Shown here: positions 18,552 through 27,363 of the stretch, piece after piece
Position numbering within the stretch: the stretch's first letter is position 1
Layout: every line of letters starts with the position of its first letter
Notes under the pieces: model-generated
Told to the model about the DNA's origin: nothing
Database searches by the model: none
What the model saw: the letters and a program-made list of their open reading frames with translations, nothing else
Program-made: the position numbers and the translations under genes
Origin: Gammaproteobacteria bacterium
GTDB lineage: Bacteria; Pseudomonadota; Gammaproteobacteria; Steroidobacterales; Foliamicaceae
NCBI GenBank assembly: GCA_009844425.1
Contig: VYBN01000017.1
Span: 208,989-272,988, forward strand
Length of the DNA stretch: 64,000 bases
Direction: 5' to 3'

Positions 18552-21302
18552 ATGAACGCGGTTGAGATCGAACAGGCTGTATCCGAGCTGGCGGGGCAGC
18601 CATTCGATCCCGTCGAATTCCCCTTTGCCTTTCTGGAGTCCTTCGGCAATAAGCCCACCACGATAAAGCGCCTCCGCTCCGGCGCCACAAATCAATCGGA
18701 TGTGGGCGGCGTGCTGCAGCGCAACAACATCCACATCAAGGTTTGCGCGGAAGGCGAGGCCGCCGCTACGCTGCGTGAACTCCAGCACAGCGCCGCCACC
18801 CCTCGCGCCAAGGCCAAATTCCTGCTGGCTACCGACGGCGGGGAAATTCAGGCCGAGGAGATTGCCAGCGGAGAAATCCTGGTATGCGATTACCCGGACA
18901 TTCCCGATCACTTCGGCTTTTTCCTGCCGCTGGCGGGGATCACCACCGTCCGGCAAATCCGCGAAAACCCCGTTGATATTCGAGCCACCAGCCGTCTGAA
19001 TCGGCTGTATGTGCAACTGCTTGAGGACAACCCGGAGTGGGGCGCGTCCGACCGCCGCGAAGACATGAATCAGTTCATGGCGCGACTGATCTTCTGTTTC
19101 TTCGCCGAGGATACCGACATTTTCCAGAGCGGCGACCTGTTTACGGGAACGATTGAAACGATGAGTTCCCGGGAAAGTTCAAACACGCACGAGGTAATCA
19201 GCCAGCTATTCCGGGCCATGAACATGAAGCCGAACGCACGCAAGGCTGCCCGCCTGCCACGCTGGGCAGAGCCGTTCCCGTATGTAAACGGCGGCTTGTT
19301 TTCGGGTTCCCTGGAAGCGCCGCGTTTCAGCCGGATTGCCCGATCCTACCTACTGCACATTGGCAAGCTGGACTGGAAGAAAATCAACCCGGACATCTTC
19401 GGCTCGATGATTCAGGCGGTGACGGACGATGAGGAGCGCGGCCAGTTGGGAATGCACTACACCAGTGTTCCCAATATCCTGAAAGTGCTCAATCCGCTGT
19501 TCCTGGATGACCTGAGGGACAAGCTTGAAGAGGTCAGTGGTAACTCCCGCAAGCTGCTTAATCTCCGCAACCGCATGGCCAGAATCCGCGTGTTCGATCC
19601 CGCCTGCGGCTCCGGCAACTTCCTGGTAATTGCCTATAAACAGATGCGGGAAATCGAGGCCGAGATCAACGCCCGGCGTGGCGAAGTGGGCGAAAAGTCA
19701 TCTATCCCGCTGACCAATTTCCGAGGCATCGAACTACGTGCATTCTCCGCCGAAATCGCCCGCCTCGCGCTCATCATCGCCGAATACCAGTGCGATGTGC
19801 TGTATCGCGGCCAAAAGGAAGCCCTAGCGGAACTTCTGCCGCTGGATTCCAGAAACTGGATCACATGCGGCAATGCCTTGAAACTGGAATGGCTTGACAT
19901 ATGTCCGGCCACCGGCACGGGTATCAAGTTGAATGCCGACGACCTTTTCGAATCGCCGCTCGATCAGCCCGAGATCGATTTTGTAAACGAGGGTGGCGAG
20001 ACTTACATCTGCAGTAATCCTCCATATAGGGGGAGCCAATGGCAGTCGAATATCCAGAAAGCAGATCTCAAAACGATATTCGAAGGGCGCACGAAGACTT
20101 GGAAGTCATTGGATTACGTGTCAGGGTGGCTGATGAAGGCTGCTGACTATGGCACGAGGACCAATGCCGCCGCCGCAATGGTGGCGACGAACTCAGTCTG
20201 TCAAGGTCGCTCGGTCAGCACTCTATGGCCGCTGATTTTCGCTACCGGTTACGAAATCTCATTCGCCTACACGTCATTCAAATGGGCCAATCTTGCTGCT
20301 CACAATGCAGGAGTGTCCGTGGTTATTGTCGGAATCGCCAATCGGATAGGTGGGAGGAAACGGAGTCTCTTTTCGACGACCGGAGATGGCAGCGTTATGG
20401 TCAGGAAAACAGGCAATGTCAACCCCTATCTCGTGCCGACACCCAATGTCTTTGTTCAGCCAACGCCATCTCCCTCCGGCAAGCTCGCGGAAATGCGCTT
20501 CGGCAATATGCCGAACGATGGCGGACATTTACTCATGAACACCGCGGAAGCAGAAAACGCGATCAAGTACGACAATGTTGACTCCCGTTTCATCCGCACA
20601 TACATCGGTTCGCAAGAGTTCATTAGCGGCCTGGAACGGCGATGCGTCTGGGTTAGGGATGGAGAGTATGGAGCTTCTCGAAAGTCGGATTGGCTGCGCG
20701 CTCGATTCGAGAGGGTTCGAAAACACAGGCTAAAGTCCAACAGATCGACCACGAGAGCGTTGGCTGAGATTCCTTTTCGATTCGGGGAAGTCCGTCAGAC
20801 CGGAGAGGAGATTGCGATCGTTGTTCCAAGGGTCAGTTCGGAGAACCGCGAGTACCTTCCCGTCGGGTTAGTATCGGCTGGCACGATCATCGGCGACCGA
20901 AACTTCGCCCTATACGATGCTCCGCTCTGGAATTTGGGGTTGATTGCGTCGAAGTTGCACTACATTTGGATCGCAACCGTTTGTGGACGCTTGGAAATGC
21001 GACTTTCCTACTCCAACACGCTAGGCTGGAACACGTTCCCGGTTCCCACGCTTACACGCCAGAACAAGGCCGATCTCGCCCAATGCGCCGAGACCATACT
21101 GCTGGCGCGCGAGGCTCACTTTCCTGCAACCATCGCGGAACTCTATGACCCTGCACGAATGCCGGCAAATCTCAAGGCGGCACACGAACGCAATGACGAG
21201 GTTCTGGAACGGATCTACATCGGGCGCCGGTTCAGGAATGACACCGAACGGCTGGAAAAGCTGTTCGAGATGTACGCAACAATGACGGAAGGCGGCAGTT
21301 GA
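18552..21302 (+). CDS. MmeI/YeeA-like class I SAM-dependent DNA methyltransferase
   Basis: MHYTSVPNILKVLNPLFLDDL, FDPACGSGNFLVIAYKQMREIE, CSNPPYRGSQWQ. Confidence 0.9.
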   Translation: MNAVEIEQAVSELAGQPFDPVEFPFAFLESFGNKPTTIKRLRSGATNQSDVGGVLQRNNIHIKVCAEGEAAATLRELQHSAATPRAKAKFLLATDGGEIQAEEIASGEILVCDYPDIPDHFGFFLPLAGITTVRQIRENPVDIRATSRLNRLYVQLLEDNPEWGASDRREDMNQFMARLIFCFFAEDTDIFQSGDLFTGTIETMSSRESSNTHEVISQLFRAMNMKPNARKAARLPRWAEPFPYVNGGLFSGSLEAPRFSRIARSYLLHIGKLDWKKINPDIFGSMIQAVTDDEERGQLGMHYTSVPNILKVLNPLFLDDLRDKLEEVSGNSRKLLNLRNRMARIRVFDPACGSGNFLVIAYKQMREIEAEINARRGEVGEKSSIPLTNFRGIELRAFSAEIARLALIIAEYQCDVLYRGQKEALAELLPLDSRNWITCGNALKLEWLDICPATGTGIKLNADDLFESPLDQPEIDFVNEGGETYICSNPPYRGSQWQSNIQKADLKTIFEGRTKTWKSLDYVSGWLMKAADYGTRTNAAAAMVATNSVCQGRSVSTLWPLIFATGYEISFAYTSFKWANLAAHNAGVSVVIVGIANRIGGRKRSLFSTTGDGSVMVRKTGNVNPYLVPTPNVFVQPTPSPSGKLAEMRFGNMPNDGGHLLMNTAEAENAIKYDNVDSRFIRTYIGSQEFISGLERRCVWVRDGEYGASRKSDWLRARFERVRKHRLKSNRSTTRALAEIPFRFGEVRQTGEEIAIVVPRVSSENREYLPVGLVSAGTIIGDRNFALYDAPLWNLGLIASKLHYIWIATVCGRLEMRLSYSNTLGWNTFPVPTLTRQNKADLAQCAETILLAREAHFPATIAELYDPARMPANLKAAHERNDEVLERIYIGRRFRNDTERLEKLFEMYATMTEGGS

Positions 21303-21508
21303 CTTCCTTGGGCCTGTCAATTTCGCCGGAGCCACATCAGAAAGCCTTACTTGGCCACTTTTCATAAAGGAGCAGGCCCCGTGACGCTGCCGCTCGCCAA
21401 GGCAAATACCGGCTCACATGATATCCAATTATAGCGTTCGTTCATGCAAACAGCTAAAGTCCACATACCCCGTAATATTCCGCTATATTGAGCCTCGCCC
21501 TAGAAGGG

Positions 21509-21567
21509 GCAGGGCGGGCGTGAAGGTGGTAGCAGCCGGTAACGCCGGACGAATGTAACCGCCCTGC
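21509..21567 (+). promoter_or_regulatory. Perfect 9-bp stem (GCAGGGCGG/CCGCCCTGC) enclosing an inner CCGG/CCGG hairpin just upstream of the helicase start; candidate structured leader
   Basis: 21509-21517 pairs with 21559-21567; inner stem 21536-21539 with 21545-21548. Confidence 0.45.
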
Positions 21568-21577
21568 AAAGAGGCGC

Positions 21578-23635
21578 ATGAACAACAATAAAAGTATTCC
21601 TTCGGTTTCAGTTACCTACGCCCGCACCGGCCGCTCCACGCAATCCAACGAACTGGGTATGCGGCCCATGCAGGAAAGGGCGTGGCAGAAGCGCGGAGAG
21701 CAGTATCTGCTGATCAAGTCACCGCCCGCCTCGGGAAAGAGCCGGGCGCTGATGTTCATTGCGCTTGACAAGCTCCAGAACCAGGGGCTTCGCCAAGCGG
21801 TCATCGTGGTACCCGAAAAAACCATCGGCGCCAGCTTCAGCGACGTGCCCTTGAGTGATTTCGGTTTTTGGAGCGACTGGGTGGTGGCGCCGCGATGGAA
21901 CCTTTGCAATGCGCCCGGCACGGAGGGCGGCAAGGTCGAGTCCGTCAGCAGGTTTCTCGAAAGCAGAGATTCGGTGCTGGTTTGCACCCACGCCACCTTC
22001 CGTTTCGCCGTGGATCGCTTCGGGGTTGAAGCCTTCGACGACCGCCTTATTGCAGTGGACGAGTTCCACCATGTCTCCGCCAATCCAGACAACAGGCTCG
22101 GATCGCATGTGGGCCAGTTGCTGGCCCGTGGCAAGACGCACATCGTGGCGATGACCGGATCGTACTTCCGGGGCGATGCCGAGGCTGTGCTGGCGCCCGA
22201 AGACGAGGCCAGGTTCGAGACGGTCACTTACACCTACTACGAACAGCTCAACGGCTATGAGCACCTGAAGCACCTCGACATCGGCTATTACTTCTACACC
22301 GGCAGCTACGTGGATGAAATTCTCCAGGTCCTTGATCCGTCGGTAAAAACCATCGTGCACATTCCCAGCGTGAACTCGCGGGAGAGCACAACGGACAAGA
22401 TCAAGGAGGTGGAGCACATCCTCGGGGAATTAGGCGACTGGCAAGGCCGAGATGAGGAAACCGGTTTCCAGTTGGTCCGCTCGCCTGAAGGACGCCTGTT
22501 GAGAATTGCAGATCTGGTGGACGATACACCCGCTACTCGCGAACGCGTCGCCAGCGCGCTCAAGGACCCGGCCCGGAAGAATGACCGGGATCAAGTGGAC
22601 ATCATCATAGCCCTGGGCATGGCCAAGGAGGGATTCGACTGGATCTGGTGCGAGCACGCTCTTACCGTTGGCTACCGCTCAAGCCTCACGGAGGTGGTGC
22701 AGATCATTGGCCGCGCCACTCGCGATGCGCCCGGCAAGACACGCACCCGCTTCACCAATTTGATCGCCGAACCGGATGCCTCCGAGCAAACCGTGACCGA
22801 AGCCGTGAACGACATGCTCAAGGCCATAGCCGCAAGCCTGTTGATGGAGCAGGTACTCGCGCCGCGCTTTGAATTCCGGCCCAAGGCGGCTGGCAGCGGT
22901 CCGGTCGATGGATTTGATTATGGCGAGAATGGCTACGACGCCGGGACATGCAACGTTGGTCATAACGAACAAACCGGCCAGTGCCTGATTGAAATAAAGG
23001 GGCTTACGGAGCCTTCGACGCGCGAGGGCCAGCGAATTTGCCGTGAGGACCTTAATGAACTGATTGCCACCTTCGCGCAGGAAAAGGCCGTTATCGAACG
23101 CGGCATATTCGATGCGGAGCTGGTGCCGGAAGAATTGACCCAGGTGCGAATGGGCAAGATCGTCAAGGACAAGTACCCGGAACTGGATGACGCCGATCAG
23201 GAAGCGGTCCGACAGCATGCGATTGCCGCTCTGAACCTGAACCAGGGCGCCAAGGAACTGGTGTTGGAAGACGCGGATTCAGAAGAAAAGCGGAACACCG
23301 CGCTTATTGAAGGCGTACGCAAGTTTTGCATGGATGTTCGCGAGCTCGACATAGACCTGATTGATCGCATCAATCCTTTCGCTCAGGTCTACGCGATTCT
23401 CGGCAAATCGATGAATGAGGACAATCTACGGCAGATCGCAGCCGTCATTTCCGCGAGAAAATCGCCGCTCACGCTTGATGAGGCCCGTGAACTGGCCCAG
23501 CGGGCGTTAAAGTTCAAGCGTGAGCGCCACCGCCTGCCATCACTTGACGCAACCGATCCGTGGGAAAGGCGCATGGCCGAGGGAGTGAGCTTTCTGAGTC
23601 GAATGCAATCGCAACAGGCCGATGCCGCGAAGTAA
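21578..23635 (+). CDS. DEAD/DEAH-like superfamily 2 helicase (YeeB-like)
   Basis: Walker A KSPPASGKSRALM, Walker B LIAVDEFHHVSA, motif VVQIIGRATRD. Confidence 0.85.
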   Translation: MNNNKSIPSVSVTYARTGRSTQSNELGMRPMQERAWQKRGEQYLLIKSPPASGKSRALMFIALDKLQNQGLRQAVIVVPEKTIGASFSDVPLSDFGFWSDWVVAPRWNLCNAPGTEGGKVESVSRFLESRDSVLVCTHATFRFAVDRFGVEAFDDRLIAVDEFHHVSANPDNRLGSHVGQLLARGKTHIVAMTGSYFRGDAEAVLAPEDEARFETVTYTYYEQLNGYEHLKHLDIGYYFYTGSYVDEILQVLDPSVKTIVHIPSVNSRESTTDKIKEVEHILGELGDWQGRDEETGFQLVRSPEGRLLRIADLVDDTPATRERVASALKDPARKNDRDQVDIIIALGMAKEGFDWIWCEHALTVGYRSSLTEVVQIIGRATRDAPGKTRTRFTNLIAEPDASEQTVTEAVNDMLKAIAASLLMEQVLAPRFEFRPKAAGSGPVDGFDYGENGYDAGTCNVGHNEQTGQCLIEIKGLTEPSTREGQRICREDLNELIATFAQEKAVIERGIFDAELVPEELTQVRMGKIVKDKYPELDDADQEAVRQHAIAALNLNQGAKELVLEDADSEEKRNTALIEGVRKFCMDVRELDIDLIDRINPFAQVYAILGKSMNEDNLRQIAAVISARKSPLTLDEARELAQRALKFKRERHRLPSLDATDPWERRMAEGVSFLSRMQSQQADAAK

Positions 23636-24815
23636 GGAATTCACGCCGGAAGACGACTCGCTGCTTGCCGAGCTTGGGGTTGAAAAAACTCCCGCGAGGA
23701 AAGCCAGCCGGACGCCGCGCGAGCAGCGCATCATCGCCGGTTTCGAGGAAATTCAGCGCTTTGTAACGGAAAATGGCCGAATGCCTCAGCATGGTGAGGA
23801 GCGGGGCATATTTGAGCGCTTGTACGCGGAGCGGCTTAACCGGATTCGGCAGCAGGAGGAATCCCGAAATTTACTGGATCCATTGGACCACCAGGGACTG
23901 CTCGCTGATTCAATCGAGGATGTTGACGCGCCCATCGACCAATTGGACGATGATGCCCTGCTGGCCGAACTGGGCGTTACCGAAAGTTCGAGCGATATTG
24001 AACAACTCCGGCATGTGCGAACAGCGGCAGAGAAGCGCGCGGTGGAAGAAATTGCCAGCCGACAGACATGTTCGGATTTTGCGAAGTTCCAACCACTTTT
24101 TGAACAGGTTCAAAAGGAGATTGACGCCGGCAGTCGCGAAACACGCCCTTTTGAACTGAAAGCGGAAATCGAGCCAGGACGCTTTTTCATCGTGAGCGGA
24201 CAGAAAGCTTATGTGGCCGAAAAGAACGATGTGTTCACCAACGCGCAAGGCCGGCGGGATGCACGATTGCTTGTGATTTTCGACAATGGCACGGAAAGTA
24301 ACATGCTGATGCGATCGCTTCAGCGGGCGCTGCACAAGGACAAGACAAGCCGGCGAATCATGGAGGCCGCCGACGGCCCTCTCTTCGAGGGAAGTGCAGA
24401 AAAGGGTGATGTCGCTACCGGAACGATCTACGTGCTGCGGAGCAAATCCGAAGAACCCTACATTGCGCGAAACCGGAAAATCCTGCACAAGATCGGAGTC
24501 ACCGACACCAGCGTCCGGCAGCGGATCGCGGGCGCCCGGCTACAGCCAACCTTCCTGATGGCTGACGTGGAGGTTGTGGCGACCTACAAGCTCTACAACA
24601 TCAATCGAGTCAAGCTGGAAAAGCTAATCCATCGGGTTTTCGTTTCAGCACGCCTGAAAATGGAAATCCCGGATCGTTTCGGCAATCCGGTTGCGCCGCG
24701 CGAATGGTTCCTGGTTCCTCTGCACGTGATTGACCTAGCGGTAGAAAAAATCAAGGACGGCACACTCGTTGATTACGTCTACGAACCAGATAAAGCTGCC
24801 CTGACGCCGCGGTGA
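23622..24815 (+). CDS. GIY-YIG (T5orf172-like) nuclease-family protein (YeeC-like)
   Basis: TGTIYVLRSKSEEPYIARNRKILHKIGVTDTSVRQRIAGARLQPTFLMADVEVVATYKLYN...EKLIHRVF. Confidence 0.8.
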   Translation: MPRSKEFTPEDDSLLAELGVEKTPARKASRTPREQRIIAGFEEIQRFVTENGRMPQHGEERGIFERLYAERLNRIRQQEESRNLLDPLDHQGLLADSIEDVDAPIDQLDDDALLAELGVTESSSDIEQLRHVRTAAEKRAVEEIASRQTCSDFAKFQPLFEQVQKEIDAGSRETRPFELKAEIEPGRFFIVSGQKAYVAEKNDVFTNAQGRRDARLLVIFDNGTESNMLMRSLQRALHKDKTSRRIMEAADGPLFEGSAEKGDVATGTIYVLRSKSEEPYIARNRKILHKIGVTDTSVRQRIAGARLQPTFLMADVEVVATYKLYNINRVKLEKLIHRVFVSARLKMEIPDRFGNPVAPREWFLVPLHVIDLAVEKIKDGTLVDYVYEPDKAALTPR

Positions 24816-24972
24816 TAGGCCCCCCATTGAGTATCTACAATTCCATGGTTGCCGCAGTTGCTTTAAGGAAATAAGTTCAGAGTTCAACCGAAAAGCAATT
24901 CAGTCGCATTACGTGATGAAACGCGTGGGATTATGCGTATGTCCGTGTCGCTCATTGGGATAGACTTGCGGC

Positions 24973-25224
24973 ATGGATTGGATGACGGCAGTTGCTCTGG
25001 CGACATTGATCGTGGGCCTGTTCGCATGGCTGCGTGCGGATATTGCTGCTTTGCGCAAGGAAATGCGGGATGAGTTTTCGATAGTACGCAGCGAAATCGC
25101 GGATTTACGCCGTGATGTTTCCCGGCTGCAAAAGGAAATGGCGGGACTCCGGGAACGGATGGCGCGTACGGAAGGACTTCTTGATGGGCTACGCGAGGCT
25201 GTCGCCGGCAGGCAGGTTGCTTAG
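24973..25224 (+). CDS. Small membrane-anchored coiled-coil protein
   Basis: One N-terminal TM then heptad-rich helix. Confidence 0.6.
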   Translation: MDWMTAVALATLIVGLFAWLRADIAALRKEMRDEFSIVRSEIADLRRDVSRLQKEMAGLRERMARTEGLLDGLREAVAGRQVA

Positions 25225-25320
25225 CCTGCGTCTCCAATATTCGGATTTTGCCCTGGGATAGGGGGCATTGCCCGCACAGCGTCCCGCCCTCCGACAGGAC
25301 GAGATGTCCTCTCTCCCAAG

Positions 25321-27315
25321 TTAGAGGGAGCGGCCGAGGGCGTGGCCGTCGGTGGTGGCGGCGAGCAGCGTACGCGGCATGTCGCAATCGCCTACGGTCA
25401 CCACGTCCAAGCCTTCCGCGCGCAGTGGCGCGGCCAGTTCGTCGTTGGGGGCGCGGCTGCCGGACCAGGTCAGCATCGCCAGGTCGTCGATATCCATCAG
25501 CGAGTCGTTGAGCACGTTGCGGCAGTTCACGCGGCCTTCATCCAGCGCGGAATCGGCATGAATGTCCGAAAGAAGCACGACCTCGACGTTCGGCATGCCG
25601 TACAGGCGCCGGTAGATGCCCTGGCGCGTTACCAGGCCCACGTCGCTGGCCAGGCGCTCCCGCGGGGTCACGACGACCAACCGGGAGAAGCGCTGCGCCA
25701 ACAGTTCGGCGGCGGAGTAGGTAGCCAGCGTATGGTCCTGGTCCCATAACACGGCCGTGCCGTCGATGGTTTCTTCCGGACGGTCCAGCATTTCGCGGCT
25801 GACCTCGCGGATATCGAAAACGAAATCGCGCCATTCCTCCGGCCAGCCGTGCGGCCACAGCATTGTCGCGCCCTCCGCCAGGACCACGACGTCCGGCTCG
25901 CAGGCGAGCACGTCGTCGACGCCCGCCCGGATCCCCAGGTGAACTGTCGCTCCAGCCTTTGCGGCGGCCATTTCCTGGTAGTCGTAGACACTGCTTACGT
26001 TCTCTCCGCCGGGCAGTTGGGCGTGCAGATACGCCTTGCCTCCGGGCCGCTCCGACGCTCCAAAAACCGTGACTGCGTGTCCCCGGGCGGCAGCCACCCA
26101 ACCCGCCTCCATGCCCGCCGGACCGGCCCCCACGACCACGACTCGCCGCCTGCGCCTGGCAGGCTGCGGCCAGTAGTCCACTTCATCGGGCTTCGAGAGG
26201 CGGGGGTTGTTGTCGCAGAGGATCGGCTTGCGCTCGACGATCGTGGCCCAGCAGGTGTTGCAGGACACGCAGTAACGGATCTCGGATTGCCGGCCTTCCG
26301 CCGCCTTCTTGACCCAGGCCGCGTCCGTGACCAGGGGCCGGCCCAGAGCCACCATCTGCGCCTTGCCCGCGGCCAGTATGCCCTCCGCCTCCGCCGGGTC
26401 GGTAATCAGACCCAGTGCCATGAGCGGCACGCCCGGCGCGTGGGCCGCGATCTCCGCGTGCCCCTCGACATACGGGGCGCGCGGATAGCTCATATCCGGA
26501 ATGTGCGTCTCCAGCGTATGGGAATGCGAGCCGTCGCAATAGACCAGGTAATGAAAGCCGCCGGCCTCCGCCAGCCGGGCGGTAATGCGCGCGGACTCGG
26601 AATGATCGATGCCTCCGGGAATCCCGTCAGTACCCGGAAGTTTTAACCCTATTATGAAATTCTTTCCACAACTACTTGTTATTACATCTATTAATTCCCT
26701 TACAAACCGGGTTCTCCCTTCCAGGTCGCCACCGTACTGGTCGTCACGTATATTGGCCGCCGGCGACAGGAACTGATGAAACAGGTGGCCATGCCCGGCC
26801 GAAAGCTCGACCCCGCTGAAGCCCGCCTGCTCAAGGCGGCGCGCACCCTTGCCGAAGTGTTCGATGGCCTCGTGAATGCGGTGCCTGGGCATTTCCCTGG
26901 GCATGGTCCAGCTCAGGTCATCGGGCAGCGCCGAGGGCGCCCAGGCCTGCTGCGACCGGCCCGCCTCGCGGTGACCGCGGCCGGAGTCCTGAAACTGCCC
27001 CAGCAGGCGGCAATCCCTGCTTTCCACGCTGTCCGCCCAACGGGACAGGGCATCGAGGTTGTTCGGCCCGAACAGGGCCGGGCGGTGCGAACGATCGTGC
27101 CAGGGCAGCACGTTCAGCGGCTCGGTCACGATCAATCCCGTTCCGCCCGCTGCGCGGTTGGCGTGATAGCGCACCAGGCGCGGGTCGATGTCCTGGTTCT
27201 GCGTGTAACGCGTGCTCATCGACGCGTGGACCACGCGATTGCGCACCGTTCTCCCGGCCAGCGTGATCGGTTCAAGCAGAAGCGGATATTCCATGCGCCC
27301 AGAACGGATTGGCAA
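25321..27315 (-). CDS. NADH:flavin oxidoreductase / 2,4-dienoyl-CoA reductase-like protein (OYE domain plus FAD/NAD domain)
   Basis: OYE-like N-terminus, CVSCNTCWATIVERKPILCDNNP cluster Cys region, VVVVGAGPAGMEAGWVAAARGH. Confidence 0.88.
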   Translation of the reverse strand: MPIRSGRMEYPLLLEPITLAGRTVRNRVVHASMSTRYTQNQDIDPRLVRYHANRAAGGTGLIVTEPLNVLPWHDRSHRPALFGPNNLDALSRWADSVESRDCRLLGQFQDSGRGHREAGRSQQAWAPSALPDDLSWTMPREMPRHRIHEAIEHFGKGARRLEQAGFSGVELSAGHGHLFHQFLSPAANIRDDQYGGDLEGRTRFVRELIDVITSSCGKNFIIGLKLPGTDGIPGGIDHSESARITARLAEAGGFHYLVYCDGSHSHTLETHIPDMSYPRAPYVEGHAEIAAHAPGVPLMALGLITDPAEAEGILAAGKAQMVALGRPLVTDAAWVKKAAEGRQSEIRYCVSCNTCWATIVERKPILCDNNPRLSKPDEVDYWPQPARRRRRVVVVGAGPAGMEAGWVAAARGHAVTVFGASERPGGKAYLHAQLPGGENVSSVYDYQEMAAAKAGATVHLGIRAGVDDVLACEPDVVVLAEGATMLWPHGWPEEWRDFVFDIREVSREMLDRPEETIDGTAVLWDQDHTLATYSAAELLAQRFSRLVVVTPRERLASDVGLVTRQGIYRRLYGMPNVEVVLLSDIHADSALDEGRVNCRNVLNDSLMDIDDLAMLTWSGSRAPNDELAAPLRAEGLDVVTVGDCDMPRTLLAATTDGHALGRSL

Positions 27316-27363
27316 TTGAGCGAGCGTACCTTAACCTTTAGCCAGAGCTTGTAAACCGACAGT

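Noticed and set aside
25240-25330. Inverted repeats AGGACgagatGTCCT and CTCTCTCCC...GAGGGAG considered as a CRISPR or attachment site
   Set aside because: Short, single-copy, no regularly spaced repeats; at most a weak terminator for the minus-strand oxidoreductase gene.
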